From Pseudoalteromonas luteoviolacea NCIMB 1942 (GTDB lineage: Bacteria; Pseudomonadota; Gammaproteobacteria; Enterobacterales; Alteromonadaceae): 64,000 nucleotides of DNA. The translations under genes were made by a program, and so were the position numbers. Of this stretch, positions 1-8,731 are shown one piece after another; within the stretch, counting starts at the first letter, position 1, and every line of letters begins with the position of its first letter. The DNA lies in contig NZ_AUXT01000201.1 in the NCBI RefSeq assembly GCF_001625595.1, positions 1 to 64,000 on the forward strand, written 5' to 3'. The notes below the pieces were generated by a model. The model saw only the letters and a program-made list of their open reading frames with translations. It ran no database searches and was not told the DNA's origin.

Positions 1-326
1 ATATATCTATAAATATCATATGGTAATGGCGTTTTTTAATAATTGGTAAAAGCGCAGGGAAGTTGATTTGATAATAAGTAAAAGCAATTGACTTATTGGT
101 TTTTGTCGTCATTATTGAATAGCACTCAGTGAAATAGTTGGCCCAAATAGGGACATCTCTGGGGTGTTCAAATGGACAAGTAAGCGCACAAATCAAGGCC
201 TATTAGAGCTTGTGATTCTCGGGTTTGTTAAGTATTCAACGAGTAACGTTGATGCGAAAACATGCGCTTAAAATAATTAGTAAAATTAATAGACTTATTG
301 GATGTATATTTTCAAAGGAGATAGTC
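1..326. other. Leader region of the first gene
   Basis: AT-rich stretch without a convincing gene. A reading frame open from 225 runs into the first gene but lacks a ribosome binding site and a secretory start. An AAAGGAG motif at 314-320 sits 6 bases before the ATG at 327 and decides that start. No clear promoter was identified. Confidence 0.5.
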
Positions 327-1073
327 ATGAAACTAGTACACATCTTAGCCGCAGGTGCTATGTTCGCGGGCAGTGCTTACGCTTTAGAACCGATTTATGA
401 TGCGGATAGTAACGCGGGTAGAACTACACAATACAGCTACGGCCCTGTCAGTTCTGTTAGTGTACAGACAAGCTCAGCGCATTACCTTGCCGCATTTATT
501 ACGACAAATGGTCAATCGAGCTGTACGTCTGCAGCCTTATATGATGAAGCTGGAGCAACGCTGATTGCTCAGCTTAAAGTGTCTGACAATAAAGCAGTGT
601 ATGGCGGTGTGGATGCTGGCTTTGAAACATTACCAAAGGTCTTAAAGCTTACTTGTCACGACAGCAATCGCAGTTTCCTTGTGCATCACAAAGTGCCGGC
701 GGCGCCGAGTATTAACTATGAAAGAGCGCTGGAGTTTGCGAATTGGCAACCCTCTGGCAACAGAGCTCCTGGGTATTTTGCCGATGTTACAGTAGAGCCT
801 CAACTGGCTATTGACACCTATGCGGCTGATGGGCAATGCAGTATCGTTGAGTTTAACGCTTCTGGGCCTAAATTATTTAATGGTGCTGCACAAGTAAGTG
901 GTATTCATAGCGACTTTTTCAGCCAAAGTGCACAAACTGACTATCATGCGTATAGTGCTAGTTTAATTTATGGCATAAAGTGCAGCAATGCTGGTGGTAC
1001 CACACTGTTAGTGGATGAGTGGAGTGTGTCAGAAGCGAGTCAAACTGGCAGCTTAAGTTCAAGCTATTACTAA
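327..1073 (+). CDS. Secreted protein of unknown function
   Basis: A 248-residue protein beginning with a clean Sec signal peptide (MKLVHILAAGAMFAGSAYA, cleavage predicted near residue 19). The mature part is Ser/Ala/Tyr-rich and likely all-beta. It has several cysteines (in SSCTS, LTCHD, GQCS, IKCSN) that could form disulfides in the periplasm or outside the cell. The ATG at 327 was chosen over the upstream in-frame codon at 225 because an AAAGGAG ribosome site precedes it and the upstream extension has no signal-sequence character. A weak hairpin follows the stop. I do not recognise a family. The ToxR-like gene downstream is on the same strand but separated by 178 bases, so co-regulation is only a guess. 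Confidence 0.8.
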   Translation: MKLVHILAAGAMFAGSAYALEPIYDADSNAGRTTQYSYGPVSSVSVQTSSAHYLAAFITTNGQSSCTSAALYDEAGATLIAQLKVSDNKAVYGGVDAGFETLPKVLKLTCHDSNRSFLVHHKVPAAPSINYERALEFANWQPSGNRAPGYFADVTVEPQLAIDTYAADGQCSIVEFNASGPKLFNGAAQVSGIHSDFFSQSAQTDYHAYSASLIYGIKCSNAGGTTLLVDEWSVSEASQTGSLSSSYY

Positions 1074-1086
1074 TTTTAGTTTAATA

Positions 1087-1108
1087 GGGTAGCTGTGAAG
1101 CCACCCTT
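1087..1108 (+). terminator. Weak hairpin after the secreted-protein gene
   Basis: GGGTAGCT and AGCCACCC flank a 4-base loop, with one internal A/C mismatch. The hairpin is followed by TT only, so it is a poor intrinsic terminator. It lies 14 bases after the stop at 1073. Confidence 0.35.
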
Positions 1109-1251
1109 CACCCAGTTCCAAATGTTTTAACTTGTAATTTATGTAAACGAATCCTTAACAAGACCCGTCAAGTCCATTATGCTAATGGCGAAATTTCACC
1201 CTAGAAATTTTAAATTAAATAACGATAAATTTTTATTCTCAGGTAGGAATT

Positions 1252-2634
1252 ATGCTGAAGACCGCCAATAAAGGACAGTGGGTAATCAATCATCGGCAGT
1301 TAAGCCTAGAAAATGGGTTTAAAGTTGTGGAGCTGGACCCAAAGCAGTATGCCCTATTGGTATTGCTACTTAAATTTAAACATCAAGACGTGAGCAAAAC
1401 GCAGATTTTATCTGAGGTTTGGGGGCAAAGGGTTGTCAGTGAAGATGCTATCTATGTTGCTGTGAATGGACTACGAAAACTACTGGGAGATGATGCAAAG
1501 TCGCCTAAATACATAAAAACGATTTCTGGCGTTGGTTATCGCTGGGTTGGTCCGCCAATATCCGAACCACTGCCCTTTGTACTTGATAGCTATTTGTTGA
1601 AAGCCGTCTTTGGCTTGTTGATCATTGCATTGGTGTTATTTTGGCAGCTCCCGAGAAAGCCCACGGGTATGGAGCTACCTGAGCACCTTATCGACCCATA
1701 CAACCAAGCTCGATACATTATTAATAATCATCCGGAGGAGCTAGAAACAGCCATCAGTTTATTGCAAACAGTGACGGTCGATAGACCCGATCTGATAGAT
1801 CCTTTGTATTGGTTGGCGAAAGCATATTTTATTCGACTACAGCCACAAGGCGCTAACTACCATCGTGACAAATTACAACTTGAAGTAATTTTACAGCGTA
1901 TTTTAGATTCTAATGAGCAGCATAAAGGTGCCAACCTCTTGTTTGCTAAACTCATCTTTATGGGAACGATGGATGTTGTGGGTGCGAAACCTTACTTTTT
2001 GAGGTCCTTACCGAGTAGTGAAGGCCACCATATGTACGGTCAATACTTATTAGCTCAAGGAAAAATAGAAGAAGCCTTGGCACATATAAAGACGTACCAA
2101 TCTCTTGACCCAAACGGCTTTTCGAGTGAAAGCGTCGCGTGGGTTTATATGATGAGCCAAAACTTTGATGAAGCAAAAAAAGTACTCGAAAAGCTGCGTC
2201 CCTACTCAAGTAGTAACCGCTTTTATCACGTATGTCTGAGAGCGATTTATGAGCAATTAGGTGAGTATGAATTAGCGCTAAAAGAGTTACTTTGGGTTAT
2301 GACATTTGAAGGCTACAGCCAGCACGAACTTACTCAGGTAAAAAGCTTGTTTGATCTGCATGGTATGAAAGGCGTTTATCGATGGTTGCTATTCCATGAT
2401 ACGCGTAAGGCAGATGTTGGACACTACTCGGCGCCTATGTCATTGGCACGCTATGCCACTGCGATTGGAGATGACCAGTTAGCTCTACACTATCTCGAAC
2501 AATCACGCCTCGCGGGGCAATATGCATTTATGTGGGCGGCATCGGACCCTCACTTTTTACCATTAAAAAACAATCAACAGTTTAATGAAATGGTCGAAAA
2601 ATACATTTTAAAATCATATAAATCAAAGCCCTAA
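1252..2634 (+). CDS. ToxR/CadC-type transmembrane winged-helix regulator with periplasmic TPR region
   Basis: A 460-residue one-component regulator. Residues about 5-100 form an OmpR-type winged helix (ends ...TISGVGYRWVG, the usual wing). A single membrane helix follows at about 112-132 (FGLLIIALVLFW). The rest is a long helical region with TPR-like repeats (EEALAHIKTYQSLDP, FDEAKKVLEKL, EYELALKELLWV). Family knowledge: such proteins bind DNA from the inner membrane and sense something in the periplasm. The TPR part suggests protein or peptide binding. The PQQ-propeller gene begins 86 bases downstream on the same strand and is a plausible target or partner (inference). An AGGTAGGAATT sequence precedes the ATG. 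Confidence 0.85.
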   Translation: MLKTANKGQWVINHRQLSLENGFKVVELDPKQYALLVLLLKFKHQDVSKTQILSEVWGQRVVSEDAIYVAVNGLRKLLGDDAKSPKYIKTISGVGYRWVGPPISEPLPFVLDSYLLKAVFGLLIIALVLFWQLPRKPTGMELPEHLIDPYNQARYIINNHPEELETAISLLQTVTVDRPDLIDPLYWLAKAYFIRLQPQGANYHRDKLQLEVILQRILDSNEQHKGANLLFAKLIFMGTMDVVGAKPYFLRSLPSSEGHHMYGQYLLAQGKIEEALAHIKTYQSLDPNGFSSESVAWVYMMSQNFDEAKKVLEKLRPYSSSNRFYHVCLRAIYEQLGEYELALKELLWVMTFEGYSQHELTQVKSLFDLHGMKGVYRWLLFHDTRKADVGHYSAPMSLARYATAIGDDQLALHYLEQSRLAGQYAFMWAASDPHFLPLKNNQQFNEMVEKYILKSYKSKP

Positions 2635-2720
2635 TTCTTTTTAAGAATGTTTTAGAGTTATTTCAGGACTTCATTTTAAGTGCGCGATAGTGTGCCCCAA
2701 AACCTTACAAGGAGCACACT

Positions 2721-3875
2721 ATGAAACTACATCAACTGCGATATCTATTCATCATAACGCTGATTTTTACTGTTATGTCATTCAAACCTTTGGCCAAAAG
2801 TGGAGACTATTTGTATAGCTTCCAAACTGGCAGCGAAAACTGGGGGAGCATATCACTCAAAGGTCATCTTGCATATTTTGGCAGCGATAATGGCAAGTTA
2901 TACTCGCTTGATATCGACAGAGCAAAGCTGCGTTGGTCATTTTCGACTGGAGATAAAGCCCGTTCAAAACCATTAATCGATCAATACCGGGTGTACTTTA
3001 CCAGTGATGACGGTTACCTGTACGCACTTAATCGTTGGACGGGAAAGCCGATTTGGCAAACAGATTTAAACGATGCTGACTATGCACGAGTGTTGCCAGC
3101 AAATCATGCGCCATGGGGGTTTGATTACACTAAATCAAGCCCAATATCAGATCGAACTAGCGTTTATGTAGGTAGCGCCGATGGCCATTTCTATGCGTTT
3201 GTGAAACGCACAGGAGCATTGCGTTGGAAGTTTAAAGCTGACAGTAAAATTCGTTCTACTGCCTCACTTTATCAAGGCCTTGTATATGTAACAACATGGG
3301 GAGGGACTGTATACGCGCTTGATAAAATGACTGGTGACGTGGTGTGGCAGCATCAGACCCAAGGTGCAATACCATCAAGTCCCATGATTATTGGAGATGT
3401 TTTAGTGGTTGGCTCAAGAGACACATATTTATATGGCTTCGCCCCGCTAAATGGAGACATGGTATGGAAAAAAGCGCTGCCAGGAGGTTCTTGGGTTGAG
3501 TCTAGCGCTGTGGCAGGCAAGGATGACGACTACTTCTATATTGGTAGCTCAGACGCTAAGTTATTATTCAAAATGGCCACACAAAGCGGTGAAATTGTTT
3601 GGCAAACGGCTACGCCGGGTTGGAGTTGGGGGCAACCAGTTGTTCATGAAAATCGCGTGTATATTGGCTCGGCAGGTCATGATGAGCCTGGTTGGTACAT
3701 CACTGAACGAGGTTTTTTAACTGTTGATACCGAGTCTGGCGACATTGTTTGGGAATATCAGCCAAACAAAATCGCGGGCTTTGTTCATGGAGGCGTTTAT
3801 GCTTCTCCTGCTGTAAGCAATACTAAGGTTTTGGTGCCAGATCTCGATGGTTATATCCATATATTTGAAAAATGA
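2721..3875 (+). CDS. Secreted PQQ-like beta-propeller repeat protein
   Basis: A 384-residue protein with an N-terminal signal peptide or anchor (residues about 1-25). It has seven to eight propeller blades of the BamB/PQQ-dehydrogenase repeat type, each with a G..YALD...G...W pattern (GKLYSLDIDRAKLRW, GYLYALNRWTGKPIW, GTVYALDKMTGDVVW, TYLYGFAPLNGDMVW). It lacks the catalytic residues and length of a quinoprotein dehydrogenase, so an assembly or scaffold role is likelier. It has no lipobox and is not obviously bamB, which normally sits beside der. AAGGAGCACACT precedes the start. It converges on the cohesin gene and shares a terminator-like palindrome with it. Confidence 0.8.
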   Translation: MKLHQLRYLFIITLIFTVMSFKPLAKSGDYLYSFQTGSENWGSISLKGHLAYFGSDNGKLYSLDIDRAKLRWSFSTGDKARSKPLIDQYRVYFTSDDGYLYALNRWTGKPIWQTDLNDADYARVLPANHAPWGFDYTKSSPISDRTSVYVGSADGHFYAFVKRTGALRWKFKADSKIRSTASLYQGLVYVTTWGGTVYALDKMTGDVVWQHQTQGAIPSSPMIIGDVLVVGSRDTYLYGFAPLNGDMVWKKALPGGSWVESSAVAGKDDDYFYIGSSDAKLLFKMATQSGEIVWQTATPGWSWGQPVVHENRVYIGSAGHDEPGWYITERGFLTVDTESGDIVWEYQPNKIAGFVHGGVYASPAVSNTKVLVPDLDGYIHIFEK

Positions 3876-3891
3876 CTCTAGTGAAAAAGGG

Positions 3892-3913
3892 AGGTGCATC
3901 AATTGATGCGCCT
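3892..3913. terminator. Palindromic terminator between convergent genes
   Basis: AGGTGCATC-AATT-GATGCGCCT is a near-perfect inverted repeat. Read on the minus strand it is followed by CCCTTTTTC, so it can end the cohesin transcript. It lies between the stops of the propeller and cohesin genes. Confidence 0.5.
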
Positions 3914-4560
3914 TACCCAGTGATAGCACTACGTGAGTTTGTTTTTCCTCTAGATTTAAGTAACAACCCAAGCAATAAAATTGCTAATACGGCACCCAAA
4001 ATAGTGATCACCGACGTAAATGGGTAGTCTGCTGGGGGCTCAACTGGCACTGGGTAGGTATTATCAAATTCAAAACTCAGTTCAGAGCCAGCTTCATAAA
4101 TGAATTTCTCGCCATTTTTGGAACCAAACTCCACCTTTTCAATAGACACCTTTGTAGCCATGGCTCCTTCTTTTGATTTGAAGAATACTCTTGCCAAGCG
4201 GCCATTGCCTGAAGCACTTTGAGCAGGCTTTACTTGGCTTACAATGTACTCGATGTTACCCGTCTGTGTATTGGCTGAATTAGTTAATACGTACAATCTG
4301 TCATTATCAAAAAAGTTGCCATGTTCTATCGGTAATGATGGGTCTTTAGTATTTTTGTCGACAATAGTAAGTTTGTCTGCATCAAACTTAATGACTAAGT
4401 GCATGCCATATACTTCGGGAAGCTCACTCGCTTGCACGTCGATATAAAATTCACTACCTGATTGAGCTTGCTGTATGGAACTAATCAGGTGTACTTGCCC
4501 TTCATTTGCAAATACACCAGCGTTAAGAATTAGTAATAGAATTGAGATTAGATATCGCAT
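3913..4560 (-). CDS. Cohesin-domain protein with C-terminal membrane anchor
   Basis: A 215-residue protein. It has a signal peptide (residues 1-18), one cohesin-type beta-sandwich (about 22-165: GSEFYIDVQASELPEVYGMH, then HGNFFDNDRLYVLT and GNGRLARVFFKS), a Pro-rich spacer (VPVEPPADYP) and a C-terminal hydrophobic helix (about 180-202) followed by a basic tail. Family knowledge: cohesins bind dockerin modules, and this one would be displayed on the outer face of a membrane. The gene 68 bases upstream on the same strand encodes a secreted dockerin protein, the obvious candidate ligand (inference). Binding is unproven; many cohesin-like domains outside cellulosomes have no known partner. Confidence 0.75.
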   Translation of the reverse strand: MRYLISILLLILNAGVFANEGQVHLISSIQQAQSGSEFYIDVQASELPEVYGMHLVIKFDADKLTIVDKNTKDPSLPIEHGNFFDNDRLYVLTNSANTQTGNIEYIVSQVKPAQSASGNGRLARVFFKSKEGAMATKVSIEKVEFGSKNGEKFIYEAGSELSFEFDNTYPVPVEPPADYPFTSVITILGAVLAILLLGLLLKSRGKTNSRSAITG

Positions 4561-4587
4561 ATTGTTCCTTTATTATCTTTGCAACCA

Positions 4588-4620
4588 AGCGCTAGGCCAC
4601 GCTGAACGAGGCCAAGCGCT
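4588..4620 (-). terminator. Intercistronic hairpin between dockerin and cohesin genes
   Basis: AGCGCT-A-GGCC pairs with GGCC-A-AGCGCT around an 11-base loop, within the 68-base gap. There is no T-run after it on the minus strand. It is more likely an mRNA-stability or attenuation element than a full stop. Confidence 0.35.
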
Positions 4621-4628
4621 ACTTATCG

Positions 4629-6740
4629 TTAAAAAGGTTGCGGCCCTTGTTTACCAAAGTTTTTGCCCAACAAGGTTAAATCCTGCAGGTTGATTTTGTT
4701 ATCTTGATTGAAGTCTGACCCTTGGTGGTAATCAGGATCACTACTGGTTGAGCGGTATGCGCTCATTAATTGGGTTAAATCGGCGATATCAATACTGTTG
4801 TCGCCATTTTGATCACCTGCAACTAACTCAATTGCGCCAAAGTCTATATCCGCTTGATTTGGAGACAAAGTCAGTTGTCTTTCTGCTGTCAGAAACCCAG
4901 GTGCCGAAATACTTAAAGTAACAGGACCAAGACCAGACTGATATTTGAAGGTACCGTCACTTTTTATTTGTACTGGCTTACCATTGATGAAAAATGTGAT
5001 GTGTGTATAGTCACCATTAACTGCCAAATCAGCGACATTTCCTGACAATAAAACCGACTCTAGTACAGTTAATGTATAGTTATTTTGAGACTGATGTATA
5101 TATGCGCCATTCTGATCTGTAAATTGAGAGTTGACAGTCAAATTAAGAGTACCTGGCTTATACGCTATTAATTCGGCTGTCGCGTAATTGCCTTCGCCGC
5201 TTTTTGCACTATAAGGGGCCTTAATACTTGCGGCACTTAGCCATTGATTATCGGTGTAATCTAAAGGAATCGTCAATCTTTCATTTGAAGGAAGAAACTC
5301 GCCATAACTACCGCCAGTGAAACTTGCGACTGAAGGAGCGTCAAGGGAAATCATTGAATCGACACCAAAGATGTCTTGACCACGAACGATTAGGGGAAGT
5401 GAAACTATGTCACCCTCATAGATAGGGGTTGTAGGTATTATTGCTTCGAGCTGATTGTATTGTGCACTTGGTAATTCGAACAGTTTGGTGTAGATATTCT
5501 TCACGTTTTTATTCTGTGCATTGCTATCCCAAGAGACAACATAGCGGTTATTGTCGAGTCCGGCTACTTGAGGATTACTTTGGTCGTGAGCGGTGTAGGT
5601 ATTAATTATGAATTCATCGCCCTTAGCTTCCCCCTTTTCGTTAAATACTCTGGCGTAAATATCCGCATCAGAACTCCCTGTTTGTATTTTCTCCCAAGTA
5701 ATGGTAAAGCCACCTAGTTCTAAGGCGCTAATTGATGGGTGACGGCCATGACTAAGGTGACTATTCACAATGATTTCTTGACCGTTTTTAGTGCCATCGG
5801 CGTGAAATAATTGGGCATTGATGTTTTTCACATTCCAGTTGTCGGTATTACTTTGCCAAACAACGACGAACCCATCTTTTAATTTGGCAGGGGAGGCATT
5901 AAATTGTTGATGAGCTATTGTTGAATTTACTAAGAATTCAGAGCCGACTTTAGTGTTATTTGCGTCAAACCTCTGGCCATAAATGCCGAAGTTATCTTCA
6001 GAGCCTTCTCCACGCCATGTGATAACATAACCGCCATCATTTAAACTCGTTATCGATGCATCTCCTTGATGCTTAGAAGAAAATGTATTGACCTGAAATG
6101 TGGGAACTAGTTCTTCCAAGTTTTGATTGTAAACTTTGGCATAGACATCAGATTCTAAACTGGTTGTTGACCATTCTTCCCAAATTGCGACCATGTTACC
6201 ATTGGTAAGGTATGTGACTGATGCCACACTTTGATTGTTGCTGCTTGGATGTATCGTCTTGGTATTGGTCAAAGCTGTTCCGTCGGCAGAAAAGCGTCTG
6301 AAAAAACTGACTCTCTTCGCTTCCGATATAGTCTCTGCCCAAGCAATAGCAAAACCGCCGTCGGGAGCAGGTTGGATGGCGGGTCTGCTCATATATTGAT
6401 CTTCAGAAGATATAACTCCTCCAACATGAATTTCTGACGAAGCAGCGATGCCGTGTTCATCATATATTTTTGCTTTCAATATTGATTGGCGAGCTCCTGT
6501 ATCAATGTTTATCCAAGTGACAACGTGTCCATTTGTTAGGTTTGCTACACGAGAATCATAGTTGACTGAACCAAGTTCAGCTACCGTATTTACCCTAGTT
6601 TCATCTACGAGTACGGTCGGAGTCTCGGCCTGTGTGTAGAGAGGAAAACATATGCTGCTTGTTACCAGCAAAGTCTTAATCAGTGTATTGAAACTATAAG
6701 GGCGGCTGGAGAGTTTAGTGGGATTACTGTTGGTTAACAT
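4629..6740 (-). CDS. Secreted dockerin type I protein with propeller-like repeats
   Basis: A 703-residue exported protein. After an unusually long signal peptide (about 1-38) come seven repeats of roughly 50 residues (to about 425) with a W...(D)IY.(K/R)(V/L)F...G pattern, for example VTWRGEGSEDNFGIYGQRF and ITWEKIQTGSSDADIYARVF. Seven copies would fit a seven-bladed propeller. Next is a cohesin-like beta domain (about 435-570), a carboxypeptidase-regulatory-like domain (about 572-640) and a C-terminal type I dockerin (643-703). The dockerin has two calcium loops, DQNGDNSIDIADL and DFNQDNKINLQDL. The membrane-anchored cohesin gene follows on the same strand. Extracellular attachment or substrate binding is likely; the target is unknown. 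No catalytic domain is visible. Confidence 0.8.
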   Translation of the reverse strand: MLTNSNPTKLSSRPYSFNTLIKTLLVTSSICFPLYTQAETPTVLVDETRVNTVAELGSVNYDSRVANLTNGHVVTWINIDTGARQSILKAKIYDEHGIAASSEIHVGGVISSEDQYMSRPAIQPAPDGGFAIAWAETISEAKRVSFFRRFSADGTALTNTKTIHPSSNNQSVASVTYLTNGNMVAIWEEWSTTSLESDVYAKVYNQNLEELVPTFQVNTFSSKHQGDASITSLNDGGYVITWRGEGSEDNFGIYGQRFDANNTKVGSEFLVNSTIAHQQFNASPAKLKDGFVVVWQSNTDNWNVKNINAQLFHADGTKNGQEIIVNSHLSHGRHPSISALELGGFTITWEKIQTGSSDADIYARVFNEKGEAKGDEFIINTYTAHDQSNPQVAGLDNNRYVVSWDSNAQNKNVKNIYTKLFELPSAQYNQLEAIIPTTPIYEGDIVSLPLIVRGQDIFGVDSMISLDAPSVASFTGGSYGEFLPSNERLTIPLDYTDNQWLSAASIKAPYSAKSGEGNYATAELIAYKPGTLNLTVNSQFTDQNGAYIHQSQNNYTLTVLESVLLSGNVADLAVNGDYTHITFFINGKPVQIKSDGTFKYQSGLGPVTLSISAPGFLTAERQLTLSPNQADIDFGAIELVAGDQNGDNSIDIADLTQLMSAYRSTSSDPDYHQGSDFNQDNKINLQDLTLLGKNFGKQGPQPF

Positions 6741-6917
6741 TTGGCTTTCCTAAATTATGTATAAGTGCGCATCGAAAACTATCAACCTTGTTTTTTGATG
6801 CAGTGACGGGTTTTAACAAAAGCCCGTTTGAGCTAATGAATAGCTGCCAGCATAGGATAAATAGGTGTACCTAAGATGGAAATAGGGTGTTTACCCTAAT
6901 TTGAGTGGACATTTTTG

Positions 6918-7559
6918 TTAAACAACAAGACCTTCTTGACAGGCAAATTTAACTAGTTCCACAGCTTTGTTGAAGCCGAGCTTTTTCATTGCCTTGGTTC
7001 TATGGTTATCGACGGTCTTTATTGAAATACAGAGGGTATCGGCGATTTCACGATTGGTATGTCCCGTCGAAATATAGGTCACTATTTCTTGTTCGCGTGT
7101 GGTGAGTAAAAAGTCTCTCTTAGAGGTTCGAAAAATTTGTAGTTGTTTTTGCAAACTAGGGCAAATGAAGAGTTCCCCAGCAGAGACTTGTTGGATCGCT
7201 TTTATCAGTGTACTGAATGCCTCACTTTTCGGTATGTAGCCATAAGCACCAAGGTTAAGCGCCCTATCTACTGTTTTGATATTCTCATTCATGCTGAGAA
7301 AAATAATGCGCGTTTTTAGTTGGTATTGTTTAACTAGTTCGCATACATCTAATCCACTTAGCTCGCCCATCGTGATGTCGAGAATCGCGACATCTGGAGT
7401 GTGAGACTGCATGAATTGAAAGGCTTGTTCACCATTTGCAACATCGGTAATTGTGTGGCCAAGATTGGCTTGCACTATCAAGGCGCGAAGTCCTTGTCTG
7501 ACTATTTGGTGATCATCAGCGATTAATAAACGTAAGCCCTTACCTTGCTTGTATTCCAT
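6918..7559 (-). CDS. NarL/FixJ-type response regulator (orphan)
   Basis: A 213-residue regulator. The receiver domain (about 8-125) has the acidic pair D15/D16, phospho-acceptor D61 (AILDITMGE) and K111 (IPKSE). A LuxR-type helix-turn-helix lies at about 150-208 (LTTREQEIVTYISTGHTNREIADTLCISIKTVDNHRTKAMKKL, split by the recognition helix). The start was placed at 7559 because GTGAGGG lies about 8 bases upstream of this ATG, whereas the ATG two codons earlier abuts it. No kinase gene is adjacent, so it is an orphan. Its neighbour downstream on the same strand is the dockerin/cohesin pair, a possible target set (inference). Confidence 0.85.
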   Translation of the reverse strand: MEYKQGKGLRLLIADDHQIVRQGLRALIVQANLGHTITDVANGEQAFQFMQSHTPDVAILDITMGELSGLDVCELVKQYQLKTRIIFLSMNENIKTVDRALNLGAYGYIPKSEAFSTLIKAIQQVSAGELFICPSLQKQLQIFRTSKRDFLLTTREQEIVTYISTGHTNREIADTLCISIKTVDNHRTKAMKKLGFNKAVELVKFACQEGLVV

Positions 7560-7861
7560 TTTCATTCCCTCACCATTTTTGAGTAAATGCAAATTGCCAT
7601 AACACTAGGTGCACTGCTGTTTTTTCAGAGAAGCGGATGTAATGTGGTTTTTTAAGGCCGTATTTTTGCACTTATGAATTGACTAAATGTCTGTTTGGGA
7701 TATAGAGAGTATCTTATATATTATTGATTCACAGTTAAATATTATGAGCTATTTCACCATTGAAATTTAAGATTTTATGATTAAATCCATAATTGAGGTT
7801 GTTTTTGGAGCAGTTCGGGGTGTTTTTTTACTCAATATGCATAGCCTGAGAGACTGGCTTA

Positions 7862-7887
7862 ATAGGGGCATCGAAGGATGCCCCTAT
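7862..7887. terminator. Perfect 11-bp hairpin in the gap before the NarL-type gene
   Basis: ATAGGGGCATC-gaag-GATGCCCCTAT, perfectly paired. It lies 67 bases past the stop of the minus-strand gene at 7954 and is probably its terminator, although no T-run follows. The rest of 7560-7953 shows no gene and is AT-rich. Confidence 0.5.
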
Positions 7888-7953
7888 ATGGGAAGCTTGG
7901 TCACAGCTTTACATGCTTAACCGATGCGAACATTTGCTGTGCGTAATCAATGT

Positions 7954-8337
7954 TTAGTAAACTGTCATGTAGTTAACTGCCACATTGCCTTCTCTGTAAA
8001 CGCCATGTTCTTGGTTGAAGTTTACGTCAATTTTCACGGTTGCATAGTCCGTTTGTAGCGAGAAGTTGCCGCCACTTGGCGTTGAGTAAGTGCATTCTGC
8101 TTGTGCATAAAGGTATTCAGCTTGCATTGGGGTAACAAAGTAATAAATTATTTGCTGATTGCAGCTATGGAATCGATAGCCTGCATCTTTTAAATGCGCC
8201 TTTATAGTTTGATACTTACGACCATATTCCAACACTTCTTGAACACTTGCGTAACCGTCTTGAGAAGGCAGCTCTTGGGCTGAAACGTTAGCAATGGCAG
8301 CTGCAGCAATCAGTGAGAATAATACGCCAGTTTTCAT
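7954..8337 (-). CDS. Small secreted protein of unknown function
   Basis: A 127-residue protein with a typical signal peptide (MKTGVLFSLIAAAAIANVSA, about 20 residues). A helical segment follows (SVQEVLEYGRKYQTIKAHLKDAGY), then a beta-rich C-terminus with two cysteines (HSCNQQ, AECTYS) that may form a disulfide. AAAGGAAAAAACT precedes the ATG. It is monocistronic, with a long AT-rich region upstream. No family was recognised. Confidence 0.75.
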   Translation of the reverse strand: MKTGVLFSLIAAAAIANVSAQELPSQDGYASVQEVLEYGRKYQTIKAHLKDAGYRFHSCNQQIIYYFVTPMQAEYLYAQAECTYSTPSGGNFSLQTDYATVKIDVNFNQEHGVYREGNVAVNYMTVY

Positions 8338-8731
8338 AGTTTTTTCCTTTTCTGAAGAATGAGAGCCTAGTCGGCTCGGTTAATAAAGTTTTATGTGCGA
8401 TTGCGTCCTCATCGTGCTATTTCCTTCACAAGTTTGGACTGCGTGACATTTGTCTCGCGTTGCACACTATTATTAAACGAGTTAATGAATATAATATTTA
8501 TGATTAAAGTCAAAAAAGTGAAGAAAAAATTTAAGTATTGAAATTAATGCGTATTAAATAGTCTAAATATTCAGTTATGTGAATTATTGTTCTAACCCTT
8601 ATGTTGCCACTCCTCTTACCATTACGGTTTTGTGTTTAAACCGCGGTTTACTTGTTCAAAAAATGGAGTATTAATTTAAAAGTGTAAATTTTATGCTAAG
8701 TTGAGGGAGAAGGTATCAAGGTGAGGACATT
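8338..8731. promoter_or_regulatory. Divergent intergenic region
   Basis: A 394-base AT-rich gap between two divergent genes for exported proteins. It must hold promoters for both. I see no clear -35/-10 pair, no operator palindrome and no small gene. Confidence 0.4.
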
